NCBI GenBank assembly: GCA_029204225.1
Contig: CM055095.1
Span: 67,605,940 to 67,669,939, forward strand
Reading direction: 5' to 3'
DNA: 64,000 nucleotides
Source of the DNA: Diphasiastrum complanatum
Lineage: Eukaryota > Streptophyta > Lycopodiopsida > Lycopodiales > Lycopodiaceae
Shown here: piece after piece, positions 15,001-27,000 of the stretch
How positions within the stretch are numbered: position 1 is the stretch's first letter
How the letters are laid out: every line of letters begins with the position of its first letter
Position numbers and translations under genes: made by a program
Notes under the pieces: generated by a model
The model's input: only the letters and a program-made list of their open reading frames with translations
Database searches by the model: none
Told to the model about the DNA's origin: nothing

Positions 15001-18000
15001 TCTCTAAAACCTTAAAGCCACCAATTGCTTATATTTAGGTCCAAAATTCCTAAATTTGACTCACATTTCATATCTGCTTTACAGCTTGATGGGGGATCAA
15101 ACAAGCATCCAGCAACATGATTGTTGCTTTCTGGCTAGCTTAGACTTACTAGAGAAAAATTCAAAATGGGGTCAATCCATTTTTTCTCTACACATTAGAG
15201 GTTTTGGCTCACTTTTGGAACATCCTACTGCTGATACCTCCTCTTACTTCATATCTTGCAGTTTCCATATGACGTCATGCCAATTACTCATTCTACCACT
15301 ATTTAGATGCCTTCATCTTCTTTACAGCATTGTAGTCTCTTTGGCAGCATCTCCAGCTAACACAAACGATATAGTAAACAGTATGGGAGGCATGCTTCGA
15401 TGCAGTCATGTCTCACATAAATTCTATGTAGGTCAACTTCATATCACCACTTTGATCTCTACTTCTATCTCACCCAAGCATGTTCGATCTCTAAGCACCC
15501 TCTTCCATCGTGGCTTGTTCTTTCTCTATCATTGTGGAACATACTATTTGTAAGCCTTGTTTTACAAGGTCTGGCTTCCAAGTTCCATCCCCAAACATCT
15601 CTCCTTATTTTTCTACTCTAGCTAAACTTGAAGATGCTTCCCATTCTTTCTTTTTCATATGCCATTCACATGATTTGTGCATATTTAACTCAAGTCTCCA
15701 GTTCTCTATAAATCTTTGTAAAAATCTCCTAGTGTTTGCTCTTCATTATCCATGCCATCAACTATTTTCATCATCCAGCGAAAATGAACAGGCTCCTACA
15801 AGAGAGTTGTCAACTTATTCTTGAGGACAATTATGCTTCAATGCTAGCATAACATTCTTTCTAGTATGCTGCACACTTGCCTTTGTGCTTTAAGTTTCAC
15901 AAATCCTGCTACGGCCACATTATGGAATTATGCAACATCAAAGGGTGTACAGCTGCTTTTGTAAAACAATATCGCTGTATACGTCTAGCCTGGGGTGCGT
16001 ACTTATTTTGTCAACATCATAGGATCATTTGAAAATCTGGTTATCTTATTCATTAGCCACGCTGCTCACTAATTCTCTCATGTGGCATTCTTATTGAATG
16101 TGCATGGCTTGGAAGAGTGTCCTCAACCAACTATTTTCATTCACATCATCATTGAGCAGCCATCCTTGTCAATTTTCAATTTTTGCAGGTTATTTTTCAT
16201 TTTGCCATATCACGACTTCTGTGGCATTAGCATCCTCGTTATTGTAACATCAGCATCTTCATTTTGTAGCATTGACATCTCCATATTGCAATATCAGCAT
16301 CCTTATTTCGCGGTCCACTTTCAGTATTTTCATTTTACAACATCAGCTTTCAAAGATTCGTCCTTATACTGACAATGAGTACACTATGTGTTTTGAATTG
16401 GGAAGATTTGTAGGCAAGTCACTTGTAAATTTTATGTAGAGTACCTGGACCCATGGGGTCACACAACTTAGCATCATTTAAACCTCCTAAAATACAACCT
16501 GAAAAGAAGGTATCAAGGTTGTGGCAGAGTTGGGGACTTAATCGATAGAACTGCAAGTGTCAATTAGTGAGACGGGTAAATTATTTGGGAGAGTAGCTCA
16601 ATAGCATAGCAAGCTCAGCATAGTGAGATATTATTTCATGATTTTGTCATACAGCAAGAGCTCTTTTTATCAATGAAGCTTCATTTCCTTTGGTTTTCAA
16701 TGTCTCTCTTTCTCGTTTCACTTTCTATGCTCTGTGAGATTTTGTTCATAAGTTAAATCTAATTGCAAAAGCCCAACCTATCCTTGTGCCATAGTTGTAG
16801 CGGATTACAATCCGCTGCAGTTGCAGAAATTAATCTTGGAGTATTTCCTACCACAAGGGGTAGGATACAAGAAAGCAACCGTGAAACAAGGATAGCACAA
16901 TGAATCTATTCTCTATAGTTTCTCCATGTCCATGATGATGAAAGCAAGATTTTTACGGTCCCCCTTAGAGAATTTCAAGGCAAAGCAAAAAAATTTCAAC
17001 GAAAAGTGATAAAAAGAACCTTTTTCTTTTTGAAACCCAAACCTTGATTTCCGTAGTGCGTTCTGGATCAGGGTTTGCAACCATGCCTTGTCGCATGTGC
17101 TTGTGAGGAAGAACTAAAAATTTGATGAGCAAAACAGCTGTAACCCCCTCCTTTGAGTTTCTACTTCACCCTAATTGAAGTGCTTCATCTCTTGGGTACC
17201 TTAATTCATCAGTAAGATTTCTTCACTGTAAGGCCTAATCTTCAAAAGGCTCCTGCTTTTCTACTTGCATGATTGAAACTTCCAGCAATCTTCTTCCCCC
17301 TTCCATCAGTTCTTGCTGTCAATTGTCCCTTACGCAGTTAGCATTCTCTGTCTGGATTTCATTTATTTACCAAGTTCAAGACATGTGACCTATTTGTTAT
17401 ATCTCGATAAAGGTGAGTTGAAATGTTGTGGTAGGTGCTAAGTGGCTGTGCTCAGAGTAGGATATCATTTCACCTTCTCAACTCCATCAAAAGCTGAGTC
17501 TTTTACCCAAAAATTGATCAGATGTAAAAGCTTTATTAAAAGGGTGTAGTGGGTGGCTCCAATCATTTCATCTTCTTAGGTGACCCATCAATTATTAAGC
17601 AGCAGCAGCTTCACCAGAGTCATAATGATAATGAACACAGCTTTGGGTAGATAAGCAAGTAAAAAAAATGAAGGCTCCTTCATAAGTTATAACTAATCCT
17701 TCAATAACAGAGAATTACTCACAAAACTTGGAAAGACTTACTTCATTTGGAACACTAATAGGCTCCTTTGGAATGTCGGACAGAGAGAGACAAGGAACAG
17801 CCTTCAGCGCTTCAGGAGGATCAGGAGTTTCTTGTCGTCTCCTAAGCTCTTCTGTTGCACGGGCTAACTCTGCAAGGTCCTCCTCGGTCATACTTGCTTT
17901 CACTTGCTCAAGTCGTTTGCGTTCAAAATTTTCATCTTGTGCTGCTTTCTCTCCATCTGGCTGAAACATTCCAAAAATAATTTAGATCCACCTCTCCCGA

Positions 18001-21000
18001 GTACTATCTGAGAAGAACAATTCGTAAAAACTTCACTCCAATCTAAGTTAGGATTAAATGGCAGCTGAACCTGGTGGAGAGGTCAAACTCAAGATCTCCC
18101 TGATTACCATACCTGTAGCTCTACAGTCACACGATGTTGATTATCCAGAATGTACGTTTGAATTAATGGTGAGAAAACTGCCTTTGTGCCCTCTGCTGCC
18201 AAACGTGCTTTCAACGCAGCTAAAGGCTGGGAAAATTTTAAAGGCTCAAATGGATCTCCACCATACAACCATTTTCCCTGCATAAGCAAATAATACGAGT
18301 CAATGTATGTATGCTCACTGCCAAAGAAAGGTGTCTAGCATATTTTGAGGTTGGAAACACAGATACAGGTTGGTCGTAGAATAACTCGCACACTAGATTG
18401 ACAATAAGGGTACAAGGGATGAGTAGAAAGAGGATGAAGACAAAAATGAATGTACAACAAGACATCAGCAAGCCAAAATAGTCTTGATTGGAAAAAAAGA
18501 GAATATTACGGACCACAGAACGAAGCATCAGCGACAAGCCTCTTGGAAAAGAGCCTGTATTGTTTTCTCGCAATGAGAACTCAATTGTGTTCATTGACGA
18601 CTCCACAGCTTCATCCGTAAAGCCCTCCTCTATGAGCCCCCTTAAGGTTGAAAAGATTAACTCTTCAACACGGGGAATATCATCATGGGAAACACCCTTA
18701 AGTCCCACACTGAATTGTGGCTGAAGCAACTCATCTTCGATGCCACCACCTACAAGGGCTTCTCCTAACCCACTTTCCAGCAATGCTTTCCTCAAAGGAG
18801 ATGCGGGAGTCCCCAGCATCAAATGATCCAAAAATCCCAGTGCTAACTCTGTCTGCAGATCCAGAGGGTTTTCTGAAAGCAACCAATTTAAACATACCAT
18901 GTGCTTTTTCTTGGTGTCACCAGCCTCACCTACAGGAAACTTTGCCACAACCCTTTTGGGTTCAGAAAACAGCTTCTGAACCTTCACTTCTGAATCCTCG
19001 GCTGCAGAATTCCTTTGGAACTCCCTTAAGTAACCTGGACTTAACATTTTTCAACAGTCAGTCACCAAACGTCAACAGCAAAGCAGAATAAGGCCGAAGT
19101 ATTAACCTTAATGCAGTCGATCACAAAGTGACACAAGGATAAGTGTAGGAGGAACAAAAGTTTAGTTGAATGTTCAAGTGCAAAACAAGTTTGTCTATGG
19201 ATCTCATAATAACAAACATTTAAGCTCATTGACTTGAGTGTCTTTCCAGGTTTACCTGCCAAGATTCACAGCCAGATTTTTTCAACTTTTTGTGAGAAAC
19301 TCTAACATGAACAAATTACAAGACTAAGTGGTCAGTAGTAATGCTTTAGAATTTGCAGTGCCGATTATCAATTCAAAAATATTGTACAGACCCAAAAATC
19401 TCCATATTATAATGAATAAAAGTGTCAAGTACAGTCCTACTTGTCTTGACAAAGCCAAACTGGCTACACGGCATTCCTAAATCATGTAAACAAGTGTGTG
19501 TGTCTATCCAAACCTAGTGAAAAACAATTGGCTAGTCTTGATACCACATAGTACTTATACACCTTGAGCCAGTTGTGGGATGAACAAAGCTGGAGTGGTA
19601 AAAGCCACTCTAAAGTGCAGGAAGAATTTAGAAAGCTGAAAGAATAAGAGCCAATGCAGCCAAGAATGAAAGTATTTTTCTGTACCCATTAAACTGATAT
19701 ATGCTTGCATGAGCTTTTTGAGGTGTACACCTCAGTCATCAGAAATAGAAACTTTGTGGTCTTCCAGTGTTGTCACTTATGCTCCCACAAACTGATTGTT
19801 TTCATTGAAGAGCGACATTGCAAAAGAGCTCTTATCCAGTACAAGCGACATTGCAAAAGAGCTCTTATCCAGTACAAGTGAAGTAAAACAATGCGGATTC
19901 CGGAAAATCATGAGTACAAACCACTCTGTCATTGCAGATGGCTCAACAAAATATTTACAAATTGTTAGATGCTCGCTTTGATTGGAAAAACTCCATGCAT
20001 TGCATGCCTTCAATCTTCAATGAGGTAAGCTGCAGATGGCTGACTTTGAGCTTACCTTATCACAGCACAGTTTGTGCATACCAACAATAACGACAAAAGA
20101 CATTCAGTGGCAAAGAAATCGTAAAAGATTCAAACAATTTGATTCAGGAATGTTCTGGCCACCACAATTGTTGATCTCAAGATGCAGAATAGGAAAAGAT
20201 GTGTTCTTTGAAAAAGTGGAACATGGACGTTGCCAGATTGGAAAGAGAGCAGTTCGGCATTGCTGGCAGCTCAAACAGATCCTATGAAAGTGAAAAGCTC
20301 AACTTTCTTTTCTATCAAAAACCTTCTGAACTTTGCTGCTATATTCAAAACAAAATTGTCTGCATGTTTGGACATTCACTAAGTCATGGCTTCAACGATG
20401 TGGCATATCAAAATTGTGGTGCTTGGCTTCTCTCCTCAGTAATATATTTTTCAGCTGTCTCATGATCAGGATTCAGCTAATATACTTTAGTGTTTGATTG
20501 AAATAAAACACTTTATCAACAACCTCTGTAATACATTAACCTGTGAAATTCATTTGAAGCAATAGAACTGACGTAGGCATATTGAAAGAAGATTATGGAA
20601 CAACATAGGATCAAAAAGCAACGCACCACTGATTATCCTCAACCTCTCATTTGGATCATCATTTCCGTAAAACCATATACGAGCATTACTAGGATGATAA
20701 AACTTCCGGTGAAAATCCTGTAAATCGATCAAGTAAAGTTAAATGCAACAGATCATCACAAAGATATGATTCCTCCAAATTGCACAGGACTCAATACATA
20801 TTTCATACACAGAATTGAAATATGTTATTCCAAATTCAATCAAGTATGCCTGTAGCCCATAGTCTACAACACCAGCATTTCTCTTCATGTAAATTTTTCA
20901 TCCAGCTTAAAATTTGTACCCTAAACCATCGCAAACTATTGCATCAATACCCAAAAATAATTGCTATCATAGTTTTCAGAACTTGCTTAAGTTGGTGCTA

Positions 21001-24000
21001 CAAAAGACAAAAATCAGAACCTATCAGCAACACTCAAATTCAAGAAGATAAAGTTAAATGTGAGCACGGTGTATAAGTGGCAATGTATTGGGGCCAAGTA
21101 TACAGATTTGTCAATGGAGGCGGAGGGGCACAAGAAAGGCCTTCGCATTAGAAGGAACCCCATGGAGAGTTGTATAGGAAGAAGGTCAGGAAGTCTCCTA
21201 TTCTCAACTTCCATATAAGCTCTCTTCTTGCAACGAAGTAAGGAGTAATATTGCTTCTTGGTCTCTTGAAAAAGATGTGGAGAGGAGGTTTGAGTGTGGA
21301 TGATTTCCTAAGGAAATTCCTTGCATACCGCACCATATCAAGTATTACGAGGAAAAGTGCATCTTCGTTTCAAAAGGTGTCTTGAACTTGGGACCAAAGA
21401 AACTTCGGATACCAACCTAACCAACTAACCAACCTCGGAGATACAAGGGAAAGTGAAGCAAGATGGCTTATAAGACTTAGAAGGGAAGGAGATGGATGTT
21501 GCAATATGGGTAAAGATGCAAGTAAGCAGCCTGTGTATCCAAGGAGCTTTCATAAGGGGGAAAGAAGGGAACAAAGAGAGTCCCAATATAAAGGGGGGGT
21601 GTACGAGGAACCAAACGTATATCATGCCATGCAATCAAATCAAAGGAGGGGCTGATGGTGGATGCAAAGAAGAAAGGCCAAGTCAGAATGAGATACAAAT
21701 GATCAGATAGGGTGGCAGGAGAAATTGTGAAATCTGAGATGTGGAATGAAAAATAGTGATCCCACAGGGTAGTTAACTACACTATGATACACTGTGACCT
21801 CCACTATGTGGGTGACAAGTGAAATCACTTGATATCCAAAAAATTGCACGCGTATACTTATGGAATCCAATGTTAAAATACACCAAATCAAAAGATCGAC
21901 ATGCATTGTTTACTAGACTCTAGAGTCTCGGGAAAGAGAACAATATGAATAGGCAAGCATAGAATTCAATGGATCCACAACCCTAGCAAACGCATGCAAG
22001 ATCCTCAAGCTAAGAAGGACTGTTGTTCTCAGTGCCACAATGTCACAAACCTACAACATCCAAGAGCAATGGCCATCTCAAAGATTAGAGAAGAAACTAC
22101 CTTGACCCATAAGTTAATTATGATTGTAAGGGGTTTGGGGACCTCATGTGCATATGGTCATAATTAATGGTTGGAGGCCTAAAACTCATGATGGTGGAAT
22201 TTTATGGGTCTATCAGTGAATCATAGGTGTTAAATTTACACAAGCTAGTTTGATTTTTCCACTTGTAAATTGTAATGTGGCCATGTTGTGGGATGTCACA
22301 CATGCCAAAAAGTATAGGATACTCTTCATAAGTCTTATTCCTAACCTAGCTTTGGAATGGCACCTTTGAAATGAGGCCAAATTGTGCATAGATAGGCTAG
22401 AGAGATTCTAGGAGCTAAAAATAGCAGTTTTTACATTGTTTTGGATCTCAAGATCTCGACCCCCAATTAGGGCGGATCTTATGAGAGAACCAAAGTCTCC
22501 AAACAAGCTGCCATCTATAAGCTTCCTCTCTAACTGTATGCCATGTTGGAATATCAATCCACACTCTAGAGAGAACTGTCAAACAGGGCGGATAGCTCAG
22601 TGGTAGAGCATCCCATCCGGTATGAGGGAGGTCCTAGGTTCGAATCCTAGTCTGTCCATCCATATTATGATTTATGGATTTCTAACATGGTATCAGAGCC
22701 AAGTTAGACCTAACAGTTCATGGTGTCAAAGCCATGGTTAGGTGGCCCAAGTTGTGGGGCAGGTGACAGCTAGGACCCCAACCCAGTGTGGCTTGAGGGG
22801 GGGTGTTGGAATATCAATCCACACTCTAGAGAGAACTATCAAACAGGGCGGATAGCTCAGTGGTAGAGCATCCCATCCGGTATGAGGGAGGTCTTGGGTT
22901 CGAATCCTAGTCTGTCCATCCATATTATGATTTATGGATTTCTAGCATGCCAAAGTTCAAAGACATCATCTCTCGTATCATCAAGGCTACACAACATGGG
23001 TCTTCATATGTGATTAGAGAATGATGTGTCATGTATGTGTCTCGATATAAGCAATAGTAACTTCCCCTGATCATGTAGTATGTTGGGAATCCAAACATGG
23101 AATGGTTGTCATGATTCATCCTTAATTTCTCCAAGTGTACAGATCTGACAGATCTTGCCCTCTCTGGATAAAAACGTCCTATCTCAATATGTAGCCGATG
23201 TCTAAACTATCCTAGTATAAATCGAAAGCCATGTGATAGACCAATATTTAGGTATCTAGGGCAAATAGGACAGCCCGCAATCAACCTCCAAAAACAAGAT
23301 TTATAGTAGAGAGGTTCCACCCCAAACTGTCCATCCCAAACTTTATGCCAATACGACCTGTATATACGTTGGTGAATATGGTGGTGCATGCCCTTTAGAA
23401 ACAATGATAAAGAGATACCAAGAGAGTCAAGTATAGGTACTGCCTAGGAATACCATGAGAGATGGAAACACTGACTATGCAATATTCGTGATGACAGGCA
23501 AGCCGTGTAGGGATATTTGGTCTCATTGATATCCATCTGTGCCACCATGAAAAGGACTTCAAGGTACGCATATGAAGAGACTACCTCCAAGGTGTGGCCA
23601 TCCCATAAAAGCTCATGTCTCTGCATGAATGCAGGTGAGATATTGAAGACCATAACTTGGTCTTCGCAATGTTCACTGTCAATCCCTAATGTGAACAAAA
23701 ATAACATAGTACATCCAAGTGTCTCTGTAATCCATCTCTAGACCTCAACATGTGTACTACATCACTGGCATAAAGCAAAATAGAAATCAACAGATCATAT
23801 AAAATACATCCCTCTCCTCCATCCTGCCAATTTTTCCTCTCCAGCTCATCAAGATAAAGTCCAAACAAGGTAGGAGAGAGTGAGCATCCCTACTTCACTC
23901 CAATGGTACTATCAACTGACAGTGTGATAACCTCCTCTGATTGGAATCTCTCACATAGAACCATAATGGCCAATAATGTATGTGATTGGAAATCAAGGTC

Positions 24001-27000
24001 CTCTAATCTCTAGATAAGTAAATGTCTCGAAACAGAATCAAAAGCCTTTCGAAAATCCACAAAACAACAATATACCTGCTCACATCTGGATCTAGCCTCC
24101 TCAATAATCGATCTCACTGTGAAAACATGGTTGGTACACGGATAGAAAAAGACTAGCAAGAAGCAAAGAAAAATGTTAAAATGACTCCTAACTAGAAGGA
24201 GCCCATGAGGTAATCTACCACAAAATCATCAACGGCCGCCACTGTGTGGGTGACAGGTGAAAACACTAGATGAAGGCCACTGAAGTAGACCATTGAAAAT
24301 GGCCAGCTCATGAGCTTCTCCTAGATGTAAGAAATGCTCGCCATGATCTTTAATAGGCATGTCCTCTTCCGCAGAGTGCCTCAAAACACCTAGCTCATCA
24401 GCTCATCATTGTCTGAAAAGATGCCCTCTATCAGAGAATCTGATAATATATGTTGAAAGGTTTGTGTACGGTGAGTCATTTCTATCTATTGAGTGAGAAG
24501 ATGTGCATGGTGGAAAATAGCACACTACAGTATGATATCTCTATCTAAGTCTATATTCGTCCTTTGAGTCAAATCCAACGGTATATGGCTTGATTTTCCC
24601 CTTACACTATCTCTAGGCCACTCTGAATAACATTTCTATATAACTCTCATGTGTCTTTGTGAGAAATAGAAGATCTCCACTATCTATGAACTCTATCAAA
24701 ACACCTGCTGAGGATGAGGTATTCTTTCCGTTATAGTTCCAAACACCAAAACATAATGAAGATGGGTGGGTCTCCAGGTTGCTCCCACAGCCAGAAGACC
24801 CAAAACCATATTTCTTACCATCAATATATTTTACTTGGCCATCCTTGTAAAATACTTTCCTTCCTGATGGTTTGGCTTCTTTAAACAGATTTTTTCCGTT
24901 CTGACACTTGAAAGAAAGTAAGATCGCCATCCAGTGTTACGAGACCGTAACAGTACCGACCCAACAGTACTTCTAGGTGCAGCTAACCACCGGAGGCAGA
25001 GGACAGTGTGAGTCAGAGGCATGCATGCATACCATGCAGTAGGTATGAGGGCCATTAATGCCCATGCAGACACATGCGTGATAGTAGGGGGCCATGCAGT
25101 CCTTCAGTGATGGGTTAGGACCCCACATGTATCAATAACCCATGCATGCAACATGAATGGTGGGTGTCAACAGCAACTACCACCTACCACGTCCATGCAA
25201 CCTCACACTGGGCTAAAGGGGGAAACTATAAGAGAGTGCATTGGCTGGGTGGATCAGACTAGCTTTGCCTTCTTCGTGGTTATGTTGTTCCTAACATCTA
25301 AGAAGACACGGGTGCGTTTCAACTTGTTCTTTAACCTCAATGTTGATCGTCTCTCCTCGAGGTTTTTAGAGCAAATGATCAACGTGACTGGATGACTCCA
25401 TACCTACCTAACACTAATCTACACCGCAAATAAGTATTGGGATGATTAGAGATACCAATTTCTAAACTAGTGGAATTGTCCTCGATAAGTTCAATTTTGT
25501 AGTATTAACAAGAAATATAAATTGTGTGAAAGTTGTCACGGTACATTAGTATTATTTTCCACAATATTAGTATTATTTCCACATCAATTCACTATTGAGC
25601 TCTGTCTGTTCTTGAGCTATTTGATGGTAAAAGTATGAGTTGAATGAAGTTGGTACAACACCATTCTCAGTTTATACACTTTTTTTGTGAATTTATTGAT
25701 TATTGTAGTGATTAAGACATTGTGTACTACGACCATACAAATTCATGTGATGTTGTTAACCAAATCTCGTAAAGGGAGCATTGTAGACTTGGAATTTCTA
25801 CAACAAGGAAAATGAATCAAATAAAAAAGCATTCACACCTGAAACTCATGAAAAGTAAGATCTGGAATTGCATTAGGATCCCCTCCACTATCAACACTGT
25901 AAGCATTTTCTGGAAATACAGCCTGCAAGTTACCCGATTTAATACATTAGTTGTCAATTGTCAAACAAATGAAATAGCAATTGTGATACATCGCTCAATT
26001 TTTGTGATATGCATAAGTTGTTAAAGCCCACGGACTGGAGGATTACTCTAGGGCAAGCCTTAATAATCACCAAAAAGCGTGAAGTAAATGCAAAATGAAT
26101 CACACAATGTGAAAGAGAAATATAAGGAGAAGAGGTATGCAAGCATTACTAATGACCAAAATGCATGGAGTAAATGCAAAATGAATCGCACAATGTGAAA
26201 GAGAAATATAAGGAAAAGAGGTATCGCTAAATGATTCCATGTCAATGGTCCAAATTGCTTTGACAACACACTATTCTCCATACTCATTTATGCACTTCTT
26301 CATTGAGACTCCATAAGAAATGAGATTTTTGGGATATGGGCATTTTTCAAGCAAAAATCTGTTATTTCAACTAGCATCAAAACAGTAAAAAAAACACTTC
26401 CACAATGTACACAAAGACTACTCCTTAACTGGCGGAGATGGCGGGGGTGCCCAACCTCAAACAACCTGTAAAGTACGTTGGGTAAGTTATGTGTCCTTCA
26501 TCACGATTCGATGCAACATTGGGCTTGACCAGAAGACCAAGAGATGGCTCATCCATAGCAGAATTCTTGACCAAGCAAGCTCAAAAAACTAAAAAGAAAT
26601 TACAATATCTTGCAAGGCTTTGAGACCAGTTTGAAATGGATATACGCATTGAACCCTTCTCCAATCAAACTCTCCGAATTTATGGATGAGTATAATCATC
26701 AGAAGATCATGAGACATGCCAAAGACATTAAGAGTTGGCTTCAATAAAAAAACATTTCATCCAAACATCAGAAGCAAACGAATGAGCCATTTACAAGAAA
26801 AACTTCATATGCTAGACCTCTAGTGTGCAAAATGCTTATTAGTGAGCTGAAACAGTGCCAATTCAGTAATATCGAAGTTAAATTAAGATAAAGCCCAAAA
26901 ATAAACACGTAAAGTGAAACATTTATAAGGTCCACTCACAAGAAATCAAAAAAATACAATTTTGATTTCTTCTCCCACTTCTCCAAAGGCTTGGGAGTAG

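Larger units (their letters stand above)
22544..22947 (+). mobile_element. TRIM (miniature LTR retrotransposon) with tRNA-like LTRs
   Basis: The element is 404 bp: two 144-bp LTRs (22544-22687 and 22804-22947, 4 differences, 97% identical) around a 116-bp interior with no coding capacity. It is flanked by a perfect 5-bp target duplication TGCCA (22539-22543 and 22948-22952). The LTRs start TGTTGGAATAT and end TTTCTAACA/TTTCTAGCA. A primer-binding site TGGTATCAGAGC abuts the 5' LTR, and a GAGGGGGGG purine tract abuts the 3' LTR. Both LTRs contain a tRNA-like module. It must rely on other elements for reverse transcriptase and integrase. It is inserted in the LINE, antisense to PreP. Confidence 0.95.
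22450..24930 (-). mobile_element. LINE (non-LTR retrotransposon) remnant, split by the TRIM
   Basis: On the minus strand, an N-terminal endonuclease-like start (LCFGVWNYNG ... LTKTHE) lies near 24613-24780. After an internal deletion, reverse transcriptase resumes at about 24145 with VFTVRSIIEEARS, FVDFRKAFDSVSRHLL, GVK*GCSLSPTLFGLYLDEL and LLYASDVV, where YADD has become YASD. The RT tail includes LRSRDGLQRHLDVL. A C-terminal segment runs to about 22460. The TRIM interrupts it: removing the TRIM and one TSD joins DVFELWH to TVREEAYRWQL in frame. Stops (for example TAG at 23890-23892) and the deletion make it inactive. Confidence 0.85.

Noticed and set aside
22586-22658. A functional tRNA gene (and a second at 22846-22918)
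   Set aside because: The anticodon arm has 19 nt and no normal 7-nt loop, so no anticodon can be assigned. Both copies sit at the same place inside LTRs.
22738-22923. Protein-coding frame on the minus strand of the TRIM
   Set aside because: It is the antisense of the tRNA-like LTR; such frames arise from the B-box sequence.
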